From: an uncultured SAR86 cluster bacterium
Lineage (GTDB): Bacteria; Pseudomonadota; Gammaproteobacteria; Magnimaribacterales; D2472
Length of the DNA stretch: 64,000 nucleotides
Assembly: GCA_902557965.1 (NCBI GenBank)
Contig: CACECK010000003.1
Span: 62,001-126,000 of the forward strand
Direction of reading: 5' to 3'
Part shown: piece after piece, positions 28,469 to 37,325 of the stretch
Position numbering within the stretch: position 1 is the first letter of the stretch
Layout of the letters: each line of letters begins with the position of its first letter
Translations under genes and position numbers: made by a program
The notes under the pieces: generated by a model
Database searches by the model: none
Seen by the model: the letters and a program-made list of their open reading frames with translations, nothing else
What the model was told of the DNA's origin: nothing

Positions 28469-29253
28469 TCATCTAACTCATGTAAAGGCATTGCAGAGAT
28501 ATTGAAGCCAGCATCTACGTAGGTAATTTCTCCTGTAATTCCACTAGCATAATCAGAACATAGGAAGGTTGCAGCATTTCCAACTTCTTCAGTTGTAACT
28601 GTTCTGCCTAAAGGCGCTCTATTTGAATGCTGAATCAACATCTTTCTAAAGTTTTTTACTCCTGATGCAGCCAGAGTTTTTATTGGTCCAGCAGATATTG
28701 CATTAACTCTAATATTATCTCTGCCCATCGATGCAGCTAAAAATCTTGTATTTGCCTCCAAGCTAGCTTTGGCTAAACCCATGACGTTGTAATTAGGCAT
28801 TGTTTGTAATGATCCTAGATACGTAAGGGTCAATAGAGCAGAATTATCATTTAAATAGGGTTTTGCAGCTTTTGCTAACGCAGTAAAGCTATATGAACTA
28901 ATATCATGAGCAATCTTGAAGCCTTCTCTATTTGTTACATCAACAAAGTTACCTTCAAGCTGATCTGCTGGAGCAAAACCTATTGAATGAACTAAGCCAT
29001 CAAATGTTTTCCACTTGCTGGTAAGTGATTTAAAGGCTTTTTCTATTGAATTATCATCTGAAACATCACACTCTATAAGTAGATCAGAACCGCATTCATC
29101 GGCAATTGGTTTAAGATTTTTTAATAATCTCTCATTTTGATAGGCAAAAGCCAGTTCAGCGCCTTGTTTATGCATAGATTTAGCAATTCCGGCAGCAATA
29201 GAGTATTTATTAGCTAGCCCAAATATAACTATTTTTTTATTTTTTAATAACAT
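28465..29253 (-). CDS. fabI: enoyl-[acyl-carrier-protein] reductase (FabI)
   Basis: 262 aa from the ATG at 29253 ([22 protein letters not shown]). The track's TTG start adds an implausible 31-residue leader, and an AGGGA site precedes the chosen ATG. FabI-type nucleotide binding ([16 protein letters not shown]) and the catalytic Tyr-x6-Lys (YNVMGLAK) are present, as is the late [20 protein letters not shown] motif. It performs the last reduction of each fatty-acid elongation cycle with NADH. It heads the fabI-methyltransferase-thiolase-like-M20 strand. Confidence 0.95.
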   Translation of the reverse strand: MLLKNKKIVIFGLANKYSIAAGIAKSMHKQGAELAFAYQNERLLKNLKPIADECGSDLLIECDVSDDNSIEKAFKSLTSKWKTFDGLVHSIGFAPADQLEGNFVDVTNREGFKIAHDISSYSFTALAKAAKPYLNDNSALLTLTYLGSLQTMPNYNVMGLAKASLEANTRFLAASMGRDNIRVNAISAGPIKTLAASGVKNFRKMLIQHSNRAPLGRTVTTEEVGNAATFLCSDYASGITGEITYVDAGFNISAMPLHELDE

Positions 29254-29369
29254 CTTAATTATTTCCCTATTTGTATTTATTGTAAAAGAAAAATATCTAA
29301 TAGAGTAGTTAAAAATCTTAGTATGTTCAGCAACTTCATCTAACAAATTTTCTTAATATAAATAAATCG

Positions 29370-29473
29370 TATAATTCTATATAAATAATTAAAAAAGTTG
29401 TTGCTTTATGCTAAAAACGCTGGAACAATACTGTTACTAGCGTGAATGTGCGCAAACTAGTTCGTGCATTCAT
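29370..29473 (+). promoter_or_regulatory. leader region of TonB-dependent receptor 2 with hairpin
   Basis: A TATAAT (29370-29375) without a convincing -35 lies about 130 nt upstream of the receptor. Within the presumed leader, TGAATGTGCG (29443-29452) can pair with CGTGCATTCA (29463-29472) around a 10-nt loop, using two G-U pairs in RNA. A strong GGGGA ribosome site follows before the ATG at 29504. It may be an operator or an RNA leader structure; no known riboswitch is recognised. Confidence 0.35.
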
Positions 29474-29503
29474 TTAATAAAACTAAAACTACAGGGGAAA
29501 TGT

Positions 29504-32194
29504 ATGTTTAAGAAAGAAAATTACCTCATGTTGGTTCTAGTGATCGGTTTTGGTTTATTTAATACCAATTTGATTGCTCAAGACGATGCAGAGGAAGATG
29601 TAGAAGAGGTTGTAGTTACTGGATCTCGTATTGCTACTTCAGAATTCACTGGTGCTCAACCAGTTGTTGTAATTGACCAAGAGGATATTGCAAGAACTGC
29701 TGAACTAAGTGTTGCTGAAGTATTAAGAGAGTTACCAATTAACGTAACAGGTTCTTTCTACGAGCGATCAGGTTCTAGTGCTGGTTCGCAAGCTCAATTA
29801 AGTTTAAGAGGGCTTGGAGCAGGTAGAACATTGGTTCTTATTGATGGTAGAAGAATTCCATCATCTCCTAAATTAGGTGGTGAATCAGCTAATATCAACA
29901 CTATTCCAACAGCGGCTGTTGAAAGAATAGAGATACTTGCTGACGGTGCTTCTGCTGTTTATGGTTCAGATGCTATTGGTGGTGTTGTGAACGTTATCAC
30001 TAAGAAAGGTTTCGATGGAATGGTTATTTCCGGAACTATTGGTGATCCTGATTTACCAGGTGGCGAAGAGGAGAAATTCTCAATCGTTGGTGGTATCACA
30101 GGTGACGATTCATCACTTACATGGACATATGAACATTCACAAAGAGATATTATTTATTTAACAGATAGAGATTACACAGGTGGTAGAGCTCCTACTAACG
30201 ATTTCTTTAATACTGGTTTTAGTATCTCATCATATGCTTGGAACTACATTCTTAATGAAGATGATCCAGCAAATGGACTTGTTAAAGGTCAGTGGTTACC
30301 AGCTGCTGAGTGTCAAGGTGATTCAAGATTCGTTGGTAATGGTAAAGCTTATATCTTAGGAGATTCTCCTACAGGTGGGTTAGACCATAACTATCTTTGT
30401 TCATTTGACTACACTGCTATCATGGCAGAAAACGCTGGTAAGAAAAATGACTTCTTAACAGTTAACTATGACAAACAAATTAATGACGATATGAGTGCAT
30501 ACGCTCAGGTTGTTGTATCTAGACAAGAAACTTTTGGTAGATACGCTCCTCCAGCTGCATTCATTAATCCATATCCTGCTGGTCTAGCTAATGCTAGAAT
30601 TCCGGCTCAAGCTGACGGAACACCTGAAAGAGTTGTTACTATCAATGTTCCTACTCAGTTAAGAAAAAGATTTATCGAGATTGGGCCTAGAGCATCATCC
30701 GATACAGACTGGACAGGTAACGTAGTTGTTGGCTTTAGTGGAACAGTTATGGATGACTATACATGGGATCTTTCTATGCAATGGCATCTAGCTGACTACT
30801 TGTCAAATGACTGTTGTTATCTACAAAAACCAGAATATAGTTCAGCTGCTCAAGGATTTAAAGATGATGGTTACTTTACTGTTAACGGTACTAAGTACTA
30901 TTCATTATTTGATCCAGAAGTTGTAGCTTACTATTCTTCTTCTCCATCTGTTAAAGCAGGATCACAATTCAGAAGTCTAGAATATACTTTTGGCGGACCT
31001 TTAAACCTAGTTCCTAATACTGATTTCATAATCGGTGTTCAAGATGCTGAGTATGTGTATGAAAATACATATGACAAACAGGCTGAAGTAGGAAACGTTG
31101 GTGGTTCATCAGGTAATTCAGACGGTACTTCAAGAGAATATACTGCTTATTTCTATGAATCAAAAACAGGTATTCTTGATGGAAAAGGTGAGATAGACGT
31201 TGCAGTTAGATACGATGACTATAGCGACTTTGGTACAAACACTTCATATACTGTTAAAGGTTTATATGAAGTTATGGATAATGTAACTCTAAGAGCTTCA
31301 ACTGGTACTGGATTCAGAGCTCCAGGACTTGGTGACTTAGTAGCAAATACATCATTTAGTGCTGCGTATCATAACGACTACATCAAATGTGCTGCTCAGG
31401 GTGTTTCTAGAGAAGATTGTCCTGAAGAACAAGTTAACACATATATTTCAGCGAATACTAATCTAGGACCTGAAGAATCAGAATCTACTAACGTAGGTGT
31501 GATTTGGCAGGGTGATAATCATTCTGTTGCGGTTGACTGGTTTAGTACTGAGATAACAGGCGTTATTTCAACAATTACTGTACAGGACGTTATTGATGCA
31601 ACAATCTTAGGATTAGGAAATCAATTAACAAGCCAGGGAGCATATTGTGAAAGACTTAACGGTCAAGCAGATGCGAACTTACAGCAATGTTTCATCAATC
31701 CAATTAATGGTAACGAAACATCTGTAGCTGGTTTAGATATTAAATACAGTGGATTATTTGAAACTGGCGTTGGTGACTTTGACATGAACGTTAACATGGT
31801 AGTAATGGATGAGTCTGAATCAGAAGCATTCTTTAACGGACCAGTCGTTAACTATGTTGGTCTTGGTGTTCCAGAAATGAGATACACTATTGATGTTGGT
31901 CATACACTTCAAGCAGTGCCTAACTTATACATGAGTTTACAGTATGAGTTCATTGATGAAATATCAGATACTACAGACGCTAACTATAAAGCTACTTCAA
32001 TGGTAGACAGCTGGGATCAAGTTAACTTGAGAGCAGTTTATACAGTACCAGGTATGGAAAATCTTTCTGTATCAGTTGCTGTGAGGAACTTAACTAAAGA
32101 AGATCCTCCATTGACACAAAGTGGTGAGTACAACAGATTTTTACATCCTAACTTAGGTATGCAAACATTTGTTGGATTTACATTAGAACTGTAA
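29504..32194 (+). CDS. TonB-dependent outer-membrane receptor 2
   Basis: 896 aa. The signal peptide region MFKKENYLMLVLVIGFGLFNTNLIAQ is followed by the TonB-box-like VEEVVVTGSRIAT. The plug shows LRGLGAGRTLVLIDGRRIP and ERIEILADGASAVYGSDAIGGVVNVI. The barrel ends in QTFVGFTLEL. The receptor is of the same general class as the other two (GSRI box, long loops, scattered Cys pairs such as NDCCYL) and is probably for organic substrates; the ligand is unknown. It is a single-gene unit with its own leader and terminator. A stand-alone TonB-C domain protein lies just downstream. Confidence 0.93.
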   Translation: MFKKENYLMLVLVIGFGLFNTNLIAQDDAEEDVEEVVVTGSRIATSEFTGAQPVVVIDQEDIARTAELSVAEVLRELPINVTGSFYERSGSSAGSQAQLSLRGLGAGRTLVLIDGRRIPSSPKLGGESANINTIPTAAVERIEILADGASAVYGSDAIGGVVNVITKKGFDGMVISGTIGDPDLPGGEEEKFSIVGGITGDDSSLTWTYEHSQRDIIYLTDRDYTGGRAPTNDFFNTGFSISSYAWNYILNEDDPANGLVKGQWLPAAECQGDSRFVGNGKAYILGDSPTGGLDHNYLCSFDYTAIMAENAGKKNDFLTVNYDKQINDDMSAYAQVVVSRQETFGRYAPPAAFINPYPAGLANARIPAQADGTPERVVTINVPTQLRKRFIEIGPRASSDTDWTGNVVVGFSGTVMDDYTWDLSMQWHLADYLSNDCCYLQKPEYSSAAQGFKDDGYFTVNGTKYYSLFDPEVVAYYSSSPSVKAGSQFRSLEYTFGGPLNLVPNTDFIIGVQDAEYVYENTYDKQAEVGNVGGSSGNSDGTSREYTAYFYESKTGILDGKGEIDVAVRYDDYSDFGTNTSYTVKGLYEVMDNVTLRASTGTGFRAPGLGDLVANTSFSAAYHNDYIKCAAQGVSREDCPEEQVNTYISANTNLGPEESESTNVGVIWQGDNHSVAVDWFSTEITGVISTITVQDVIDATILGLGNQLTSQGAYCERLNGQADANLQQCFINPINGNETSVAGLDIKYSGLFETGVGDFDMNVNMVVMDESESEAFFNGPVVNYVGLGVPEMRYTIDVGHTLQAVPNLYMSLQYEFIDEISDTTDANYKATSMVDSWDQVNLRAVYTVPGMENLSVSVAVRNLTKEDPPLTQSGEYNRFLHPNLGMQTFVGFTLEL

Positions 32195-32212
32195 TAAGGT
32201 AATTTTCCAAAG

Positions 32213-32240
32213 AAAGAGGGCTTTTAGCCCTCTTTTTTTT
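32213..32240 (+). terminator. Rho-independent terminator after TBDR 2
   Basis: Stem AAAGAGGGC, loop TTTTA and arm GCCCTCTTT continuing into T residues. It lies 19 nt after the receptor stop codon. Confidence 0.92.
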
Positions 32241-32242
32241 GT

Positions 32243-32248
32243 TAAAAT
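32243..32248 (+). promoter_or_regulatory. putative -10 element of the TonB-C domain gene (leaderless)
   Basis: TAAAAT ends 6 nt before the ATG at 32255, and no Shine-Dalgarno is visible. It directly abuts the T tract of the receptor terminator. Confidence 0.4.
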
Positions 32249-32254
32249 AATAGA

Positions 32255-32686
32255 ATGATTTATAACACAAAAATATCAACTATTCTTTGTATTCTATTTG
32301 TATCTTTCCTATCAGCCGATAACACAAATGAATGCTTATCAAAAAAAACACAAATCATGTTACCAGAATATCCCAATACTAATTATCAAGGTTATGCAGT
32401 AGTTAGTTTTGATGTTAATGAAATGGGTGAATTAATAAATATTGAAGCGATTGAATCAAAGTGTGCGATATCAAGAAATGAAGATGGGAGTATTAAATTT
32501 AAAAAATGTCCATTCTTTAAAACAAACTCGGTGCAGGCTGCAAAATTTATGAAATTTAAAGAACCTATCAATCCTAATGGAAGCTCATGCGTGCTAAAGA
32601 ACCAAACCCATAGATTTACTTATTCTTTATATAAAAGAGATGTAAAAGATTTAGACTTTTTATTAAGGAATGAATATTACAACTAA
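32255..32686 (+). CDS. small exported protein with a TonB C-terminal-like domain
   Basis: 143 aa. A signal peptide (TKISTILCILFVSFLSA) is followed by a fold pattern matching the TonB C-terminal domain: LPEYPNTNYQGYAVVSFDVNEMGELINIE, then AAKFMKFKEPINPNG and a final beta strand HRFTYSLYK. It lacks the long Pro-rich spanning region of true TonB, so it cannot reach across the periplasm by itself. It may instead be a periplasmic accessory to the receptor upstream. Four Cys could form disulfides. Family assignment rests on pattern only. Confidence 0.65.
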   Translation: MIYNTKISTILCILFVSFLSADNTNECLSKKTQIMLPEYPNTNYQGYAVVSFDVNEMGELINIEAIESKCAISRNEDGSIKFKKCPFFKTNSVQAAKFMKFKEPINPNGSSCVLKNQTHRFTYSLYKRDVKDLDFLLRNEYYN

Positions 32687-32805
32687 TGAATAAGAACTTA
32701 AAACTATTAAGAGTGAAATTAGTTAGAATTACCTTCGCCTATTTCAGCAAATTTTTTATAAAATTGATGAATATATACGCAAAGTCACAAGTTAAAAAAT
32801 CTTAG
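32686..32805 (+). CDS. very small basic ORF coupled to the TonB-C domain gene
   Basis: 39 codons, too short for the ORF track. The ATG overlaps the preceding stop as TAATG, an arrangement that allows translational coupling. The peptide begins MNKNLKLLRVKLVRITFAYF and has ten Lys/Arg and no Asp or Glu, with regularly spaced hydrophobics, so it could be an amphipathic membrane-active helix. I recognise no family. It may be chance in AT-rich DNA; coupling and the one-sided charge are the only support. Confidence 0.3.
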   Translation: MNKNLKLLRVKLVRITFAYFSKFFIKLMNIYAKSQVKKS

Positions 32806-32820
32806 AATCTTTATTAATCC

Positions 32821-33789
32821 ATGAAAAAATATCTTTATTATCTTTTCTTGCTAATGCCATTATTTCTATTTGCTGAATATAAAAATAGTGATGGTAATGC
32901 TTTAAATAAATCATTTAAGGAGCTTCTTGAATGGTCAAGAAACTCAGAGGATCCTATTATTTCATTAATTGATATATCCAGTGAATGGCAAGAAATTGAT
33001 TTAGCTACTGACGATAACTATGTTATCTGGATTGGCCATTCAACATTTTTAATTAAAAAAAATGGCTACACAATTCTTACAGATCCAATTTTTTCTGAAA
33101 GAGCATCCCCTTTTAAGAGGATAGGCCCTAAAAGATTAATTCCACCAGCATTAGCCCTAGAAGACATTCCAAAAATTGATATCGTTACAGTTAGTCATAA
33201 TCATTATGATCATTTAGATATTGATTCCTTGCAAAAGATATCCACTTATCATCCTGATGCAGTTTTTTTAGTTCCAGCAGGCGATCTGAAATTATTAAAT
33301 AGAAAAACAATAAAAAATGCATTCGAATTTGAATGGTGGGAATCTTTTAACGCTAATAATATAAAGTTTACTTTTACGCCTGTTCAGCACTGGTCAAAGA
33401 GAGGCTTGTTTGATAGAAATAAAAGTTTATGGGGAGGTTGGTATATTCAATATTTAGATTACGCTTTATATCATGCTGGTGACACTGGTTATTCCGGAGA
33501 CTTCAAAGACACAAAAAATAAACTTGGCTCACCGAAATACGCATTTATTCCAATAGGTGCATACGATCCTGAATGGTTTATGGCAGCAAGTCATGTCAAT
33601 CCAGAAGAAGCACTTCAAATTATGATTGACTTAGGGGCTGAACATGCATTTGGGATGCATTGGGGAACCTTTGTACTAACTGATGAAGACACGCTAGAAC
33701 CTCCTCAGAGACTAAAAAAAGCAATCAATGACAAAGGAAATATTAATTTTCAATCTCTACAACCTGGTAAGGTTATTAATCTTAAATAA
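32821..33789 (+). CDS. exported metallo-beta-lactamase-fold hydrolase, NAPE-PLD-like
   Basis: 322 aa with signal peptide MKKYLYYLFLLMPLFLFA. Metal motif SHNHYDHLD (HxHxDH) is preceded by VIWIGHSTFLIKKNGYTILTDPIFSERASP, the pattern of N-acylphosphatidylethanolamine phospholipase D relatives. Further ligands lie in PVQHWSKRG, HAGDTGYSGDF and FGMHWGTF. Likely a periplasmic phosphodiesterase acting on phospholipid-like substrates, but the true substrate is uncertain because UlaG-like lactonases share the fold. Its stop overlaps the start of the next gene (TAATG). Confidence 0.85.
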   Translation: MKKYLYYLFLLMPLFLFAEYKNSDGNALNKSFKELLEWSRNSEDPIISLIDISSEWQEIDLATDDNYVIWIGHSTFLIKKNGYTILTDPIFSERASPFKRIGPKRLIPPALALEDIPKIDIVTVSHNHYDHLDIDSLQKISTYHPDAVFLVPAGDLKLLNRKTIKNAFEFEWWESFNANNIKFTFTPVQHWSKRGLFDRNKSLWGGWYIQYLDYALYHAGDTGYSGDFKDTKNKLGSPKYAFIPIGAYDPEWFMAASHVNPEEALQIMIDLGAEHAFGMHWGTFVLTDEDTLEPPQRLKKAINDKGNINFQSLQPGKVINLK

Positions 33790-35069
33790 TGTCACATTCT
33801 AGATTAATTATTAATTTTCTTATTTTACTTTTAAGCATTGACGTAAAATCAAATGAATTATTTATTACTGGTGAGTCATTTCATTCATCAGTTTCCTCTT
33901 TTATTAAAAATATTGATCCCAATATCAAGGTCTCAATTTCTACTAGAGAAATTAGTGGAAATAGAGATGCTTACGTAATAAAAGGTTTAAGAATTTACGA
34001 TTCTGGCTATGGTAGTAAAGAAATTTTAAAAATAGAAGAAATACAATGCTCGGGATATAAAGTAAATGACTATGAATTTAATACATCACTTAATAAGTTT
34101 TTTAAGATTCCCAATTTTGAAGATATAAATAAATCTTTAAAGTCACCAACTAACTGTAGCATTAAGGGATTAGATTTCTCTTTTTTAAAATCATTTCTTA
34201 AAACGTATCAAAATCCTTCATACACAGAAAATTCATCAAAAAACTTAATTGACAATGATTCATTAGAATTTTCAAAGCTAATGATAAGGTTATTTACTGA
34301 TATTGACATAAATTTTTCTACTCTTTTTAATAATGAGGGCTATAACGCTGATTTTGATATTGTTTTAGGTAACTCGATCTTTTTAAAATCAAGATTTATT
34401 TATATAGCAGAAATTAGTCAAATCCATAGCTTTTTAGATACTTTTTTTAAAAATGTTGTTTTTAATTATTGGGGTTATCAAAGTTATGAGCAGTTATATT
34501 CTGATATTGAAGTAGATACTTCTGAAATATATTTAGATTTTCTGGCGGATTTTGAATCAAATCCGAGCTCATATTATGGTTCAATTTCTTTTCCTACACC
34601 TGAAATTTTATTAAAAAATTTTTTAATTAGTTTCTCATGGTCAGAGGAAGAATTTGAAAATATAAATAACTCCTCATCACAAATAGAAAAACTGAGACTT
34701 GCATTAAAAGTTCTTTCAATAAAAAAATTATCGAAGAATCAATTTTTTATGCTTCTTGAAGATTTTTTTGCAGAGCTTTCAGATGAAGAATCAAAAAAAA
34801 TTATTATGACAAATACTTATGATATTTACTCATCTTTTATATATGCCATCAAAGAATTCTCAAAGAAACCACACAGCCTTAAAATAACTTTAGACTCTTC
34901 TAGTGGAATAAATATTGTTCCAGACTTAGAGATCTTGCTTAAAGAAAATAATGAAGGTGAGAGTATTGCTTTAGAGACGTATCAATTATTAAGCTCTATG
35001 AAGGTAGTTGAGAGTATTTTAAACTCAGAAGATACAAAGCTTAAGTTTGAAGCAAATTCAATAAATTGA
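33789..35069 (+). CDS. exported protein of unknown function
   Basis: 426 aa. It has a signal peptide (LIINFLILLLSIDVKSNE). I recognise no family. The N-terminal ~110 residues look beta-rich (STREISGNRDAYVIKGLRIYD, with two Cys). The middle and end alternate amphipathic helices rich in Ser, Asn, Phe and Asp/Glu. No membrane segment is seen beyond the signal. Translation is probably coupled to the NAPE-PLD-like gene by the one-base TAATG overlap, so the pair may act together in the periplasm or outer membrane. No terminator follows; tRNA-Ala lies 101 nt downstream. Confidence 0.7.
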   Translation: MSHSRLIINFLILLLSIDVKSNELFITGESFHSSVSSFIKNIDPNIKVSISTREISGNRDAYVIKGLRIYDSGYGSKEILKIEEIQCSGYKVNDYEFNTSLNKFFKIPNFEDINKSLKSPTNCSIKGLDFSFLKSFLKTYQNPSYTENSSKNLIDNDSLEFSKLMIRLFTDIDINFSTLFNNEGYNADFDIVLGNSIFLKSRFIYIAEISQIHSFLDTFFKNVVFNYWGYQSYEQLYSDIEVDTSEIYLDFLADFESNPSSYYGSISFPTPEILLKNFLISFSWSEEEFENINNSSSQIEKLRLALKVLSIKKLSKNQFFMLLEDFFAELSDEESKKIIMTNTYDIYSSFIYAIKEFSKKPHSLKITLDSSSGINIVPDLEILLKENNEGESIALETYQLLSSMKVVESILNSEDTKLKFEANSIN

Positions 35070-35128
35070 GAGATTAGTAAAATTTGTAGATTCAGTATAT
35101 AAAGAGTATTAATCAAAAGATGATAAGG

Positions 35129-35157
35129 TTGGGATACGAATTAGATATCTACTTAAT
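35129..35157 (+). promoter_or_regulatory. possible tRNA-Ala promoter
   Basis: TTGGGA (35129-35134), a 17-bp spacer and CTTAAT (35152-35157) precede the tRNA by 13 nt. Both hexamers are only 4/6 matches, so this is tentative. Confidence 0.3.
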
Positions 35158-35170
35158 CTTTATTATTTAT

Positions 35171-35246
<76 letters not shown>

Positions 35247-35250
35247 ATAT

Positions 35251-35361
35251 TTAATTTACTATTCCGTAGTAACTAAAAACTGACCACAAAGAAAAATAAA
35301 TTAAAGCACTAATAGAGAGCCCAATTATTATTGCTAATATTTTAATGATAGATTTTTTCAT
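35251..35361 (-). CDS. possible 36-aa single-span membrane peptide
   Basis: This ORF in the 35.07-35.44 kb stretch is too short for the track. Read on the minus strand it begins MKKSIIKILAIIIGLSISAL and ends YYGIVN: a basic N terminus, about 22 hydrophobic residues and an aromatic tail, the layout of a small inner-membrane protein or bare signal anchor. No Shine-Dalgarno is visible. Apart from tRNA-Ala and this ORF I see nothing else in the gap. It may be a chance ORF. Confidence 0.35.
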   Translation of the reverse strand: MKKSIIKILAIIIGLSISALIYFSLWSVFSYYGIVN

Positions 35362-35440
35362 AATTAGGATATGCTTTAACCATTAGCATAGCATGTAAGC
35401 AAATTAAGTATGATGCGATCTTTTAGATCTAATCTACAAA

Positions 35441-35719
35441 TTAATTATCTGATAATAATCCAGATACAGAATCTTCATCAGGTTTAACACTTCTAACTGA
35501 GGCATATACATAGCATTTTTTACTTGAACTATTGTAAGTATAAGCTTTCATACTTTTTCTTGATGATGCATAAGTCATGCACTTTTCTGCAGATGCATAT
35601 TTTGCAGTACTTTTAACTGTTATGATTTTTCCATTCACTGAGTAACCTTCCTTTACATCAACATCTGAAAATACAGTAAGTGAACCAATAAAGCACATAA
35701 CAAATAATATTCTTTTCAT
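35441..35719 (-). CDS. small exported protein, possible PAN/Apple-like domain
   Basis: 92 aa from the ATG at 35719 (MKRILFVMCFIGSLTVFSDV, a signal peptide). An AGGGA ribosome site upstream supports this start over the TTG/ATG 15 codons earlier. The mature part has the pattern ASAEKCMTYASSRK and YTYNSSSKKCYVYASV, reminiscent of PAN-like modules in which a Cys pair brackets a helix. This is a weak resemblance. The mature form is about 74 residues and probably periplasmic. It is a single-gene unit between tRNA-Ala and the flavin monooxygenase. Confidence 0.6.
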   Translation of the reverse strand: MKRILFVMCFIGSLTVFSDVDVKEGYSVNGKIITVKSTAKYASAEKCMTYASSRKSMKAYTYNSSSKKCYVYASVRSVKPDEDSVSGLLSDN

Positions 35720-35829
35720 AATTTTTCCCTGTTTAAAATTAGTTTTATATCTATAATTATGCAATTAACATGCCAAATATATTATGCAGTATCTTTAATG
35801 AAAATTTCTTTATATTTAGAAGCTGAATA

Positions 35830-37275
35830 TTATTTTTTTGAATTATAAAAATTAAGATTATTATCATTAATTGAAAATAATCTCACTGCAAATATATCTT
35901 TTAGATAGTTTTGATAATTTTTCCATGGTGCTTTATTACCTTGCTTAGGCATTTGATTAAGTCCTCTTTGAAAATAACCAGAAGTAAAATCAATTAATTG
36001 ATCATCACCATGAGCAGTTTCATCTTCTATTGGCTCGCAACATGCAACACCTTTTTTATCCATAAGGTTGATAAGTCTGCAAACATACTCACACGTAAGG
36101 TCTGCTCTTAAGGTCCATGATGCATTAACGTAACCAAATGAAATAGCAAAGTTTGGAACCCCACTTAGCATCATTCCTTTATATGTAAGTCTTTCATTTG
36201 GATTTACCTTACTGTTATCAATTGTCACATTGATATCATTTAAAGAATTAAGCTCAATACCTGTTGCAGTAATAATAATATCTGCATCAACTTTTTTTCC
36301 TGAATCAAGCAGAATACCGTCTGATCGAAATTCTTTAATTGTATCGGTAACGACTGACACTTTTTTAGCATTTATAGCATTAAACAAATCGCTATCTGGC
36401 ACTAAGCATATTCTTTGGTCCCATGGCTTATAAGATGGCGTGAAGTGATTATTGACATCTTCAGAGCCAATTTCATTTTTAGCTAAATCTAAAATTTTAT
36501 TTTTGGTTCTTTCAGGATATTTCCTTGCCATAAAGAAAGTAAAACTTTGATATAGAATATTTTTCCATCTTATTAAGAAATACGTAGCTTTAATAGGAAG
36601 TATTTTTCTTAAAAACTTATTTATAGAATCTTCACTTGGACCTGACACAACATACGTCGGAGATCTTTGAACCATTACAACATGTTCTGCCTTTTCAGCT
36701 ATTGCAGGAACAATTGTTACCGCAGTGGCACCACTTCCAATTACTGCAATTTTTTTATTTTTATAATCAAGTGACTCATCCCAGAACTGAGGATGAATAA
36801 CTTTGCCTTTAAAATTTTCTTGATTTTTAAAGTAGGGCATATGAGGCTTTGCATAACTATAATACCCACCACATAGGTATAAAAAACTGCATGTCATTTC
36901 TAGCATTTCATTGTTAGCCTGTATCATCAATTCCCATAATGATTTTTCTGAATTCCAATTTGCAGAAGCAACCCTATGATTTAATAATATATTTTCTCTT
37001 AATTTATATTCATCAATTGTTTCATGAAGATATTCCATAATTGATGGACCATCTGCAATAGATTTATCATGTATCCAAGGTTTGAATCTAAAGCCAAGAG
37101 TATGCATATCTGAATCAGACCTAATACCTGGATATTTAAAAAGATCCCATGTACCACCGATACTTTCTCTACCTTCAAGTATTGAGAATGATTTTTTTGG
37201 GCAAGATTTCTTCAAATGATATCCAGCAGATATACCAGAAATACCAGCACCAATAACAAGAACATCTTTATGCAT
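35830..37275 (-). CDS. FAD-dependent monooxygenase, Baeyer-Villiger type
   Basis: 481 aa. The N-terminal FAD-binding Rossmann motif is VLVIGAGISGISAGYHL, with the GGTWDLFKYPGIRSDSDMHTL segment typical of BVMOs. The BVMO fingerprint FxGxxxHxxxW is seen as FKGKVIHPQFW, and the second nucleotide-binding site as IAVIGSGATAVTI. It would insert oxygen into ketones using NADPH and O2 in the cytoplasm; related enzymes oxidise aromatic or alicyclic ketones, so the substrate is open. Divergent from the SGNH hydrolase gene with 50 nt between starts. Confidence 0.88.
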   Translation of the reverse strand: MHKDVLVIGAGISGISAGYHLKKSCPKKSFSILEGRESIGGTWDLFKYPGIRSDSDMHTLGFRFKPWIHDKSIADGPSIMEYLHETIDEYKLRENILLNHRVASANWNSEKSLWELMIQANNEMLEMTCSFLYLCGGYYSYAKPHMPYFKNQENFKGKVIHPQFWDESLDYKNKKIAVIGSGATAVTIVPAIAEKAEHVVMVQRSPTYVVSGPSEDSINKFLRKILPIKATYFLIRWKNILYQSFTFFMARKYPERTKNKILDLAKNEIGSEDVNNHFTPSYKPWDQRICLVPDSDLFNAINAKKVSVVTDTIKEFRSDGILLDSGKKVDADIIITATGIELNSLNDINVTIDNSKVNPNERLTYKGMMLSGVPNFAISFGYVNASWTLRADLTCEYVCRLINLMDKKGVACCEPIEDETAHGDDQLIDFTSGYFQRGLNQMPKQGNKAPWKNYQNYLKDIFAVRLFSINDNNLNFYNSKK

Positions 37276-37313
37276 GATTTAAATATTTATAACCTATATT
37301 GTTTTCGCTGAGT

Positions 37314-37319
37314 TAAAAT
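37314..37319 (+). promoter_or_regulatory. putative -10 element of the SGNH hydrolase gene (leaderless)
   Basis: TAAAAT ends 6 nt before the ATG at 37326. There is no Shine-Dalgarno and no clear -35. Confidence 0.35.
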
Positions 37320-37325
37320 TTCCTA

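Noticed and set aside
29254-29346. 31-residue N-terminal extension of FabI
   Set aside because: No homologous FabI leader of this kind is known to me, and a ribosome site precedes the ATG at 29253.
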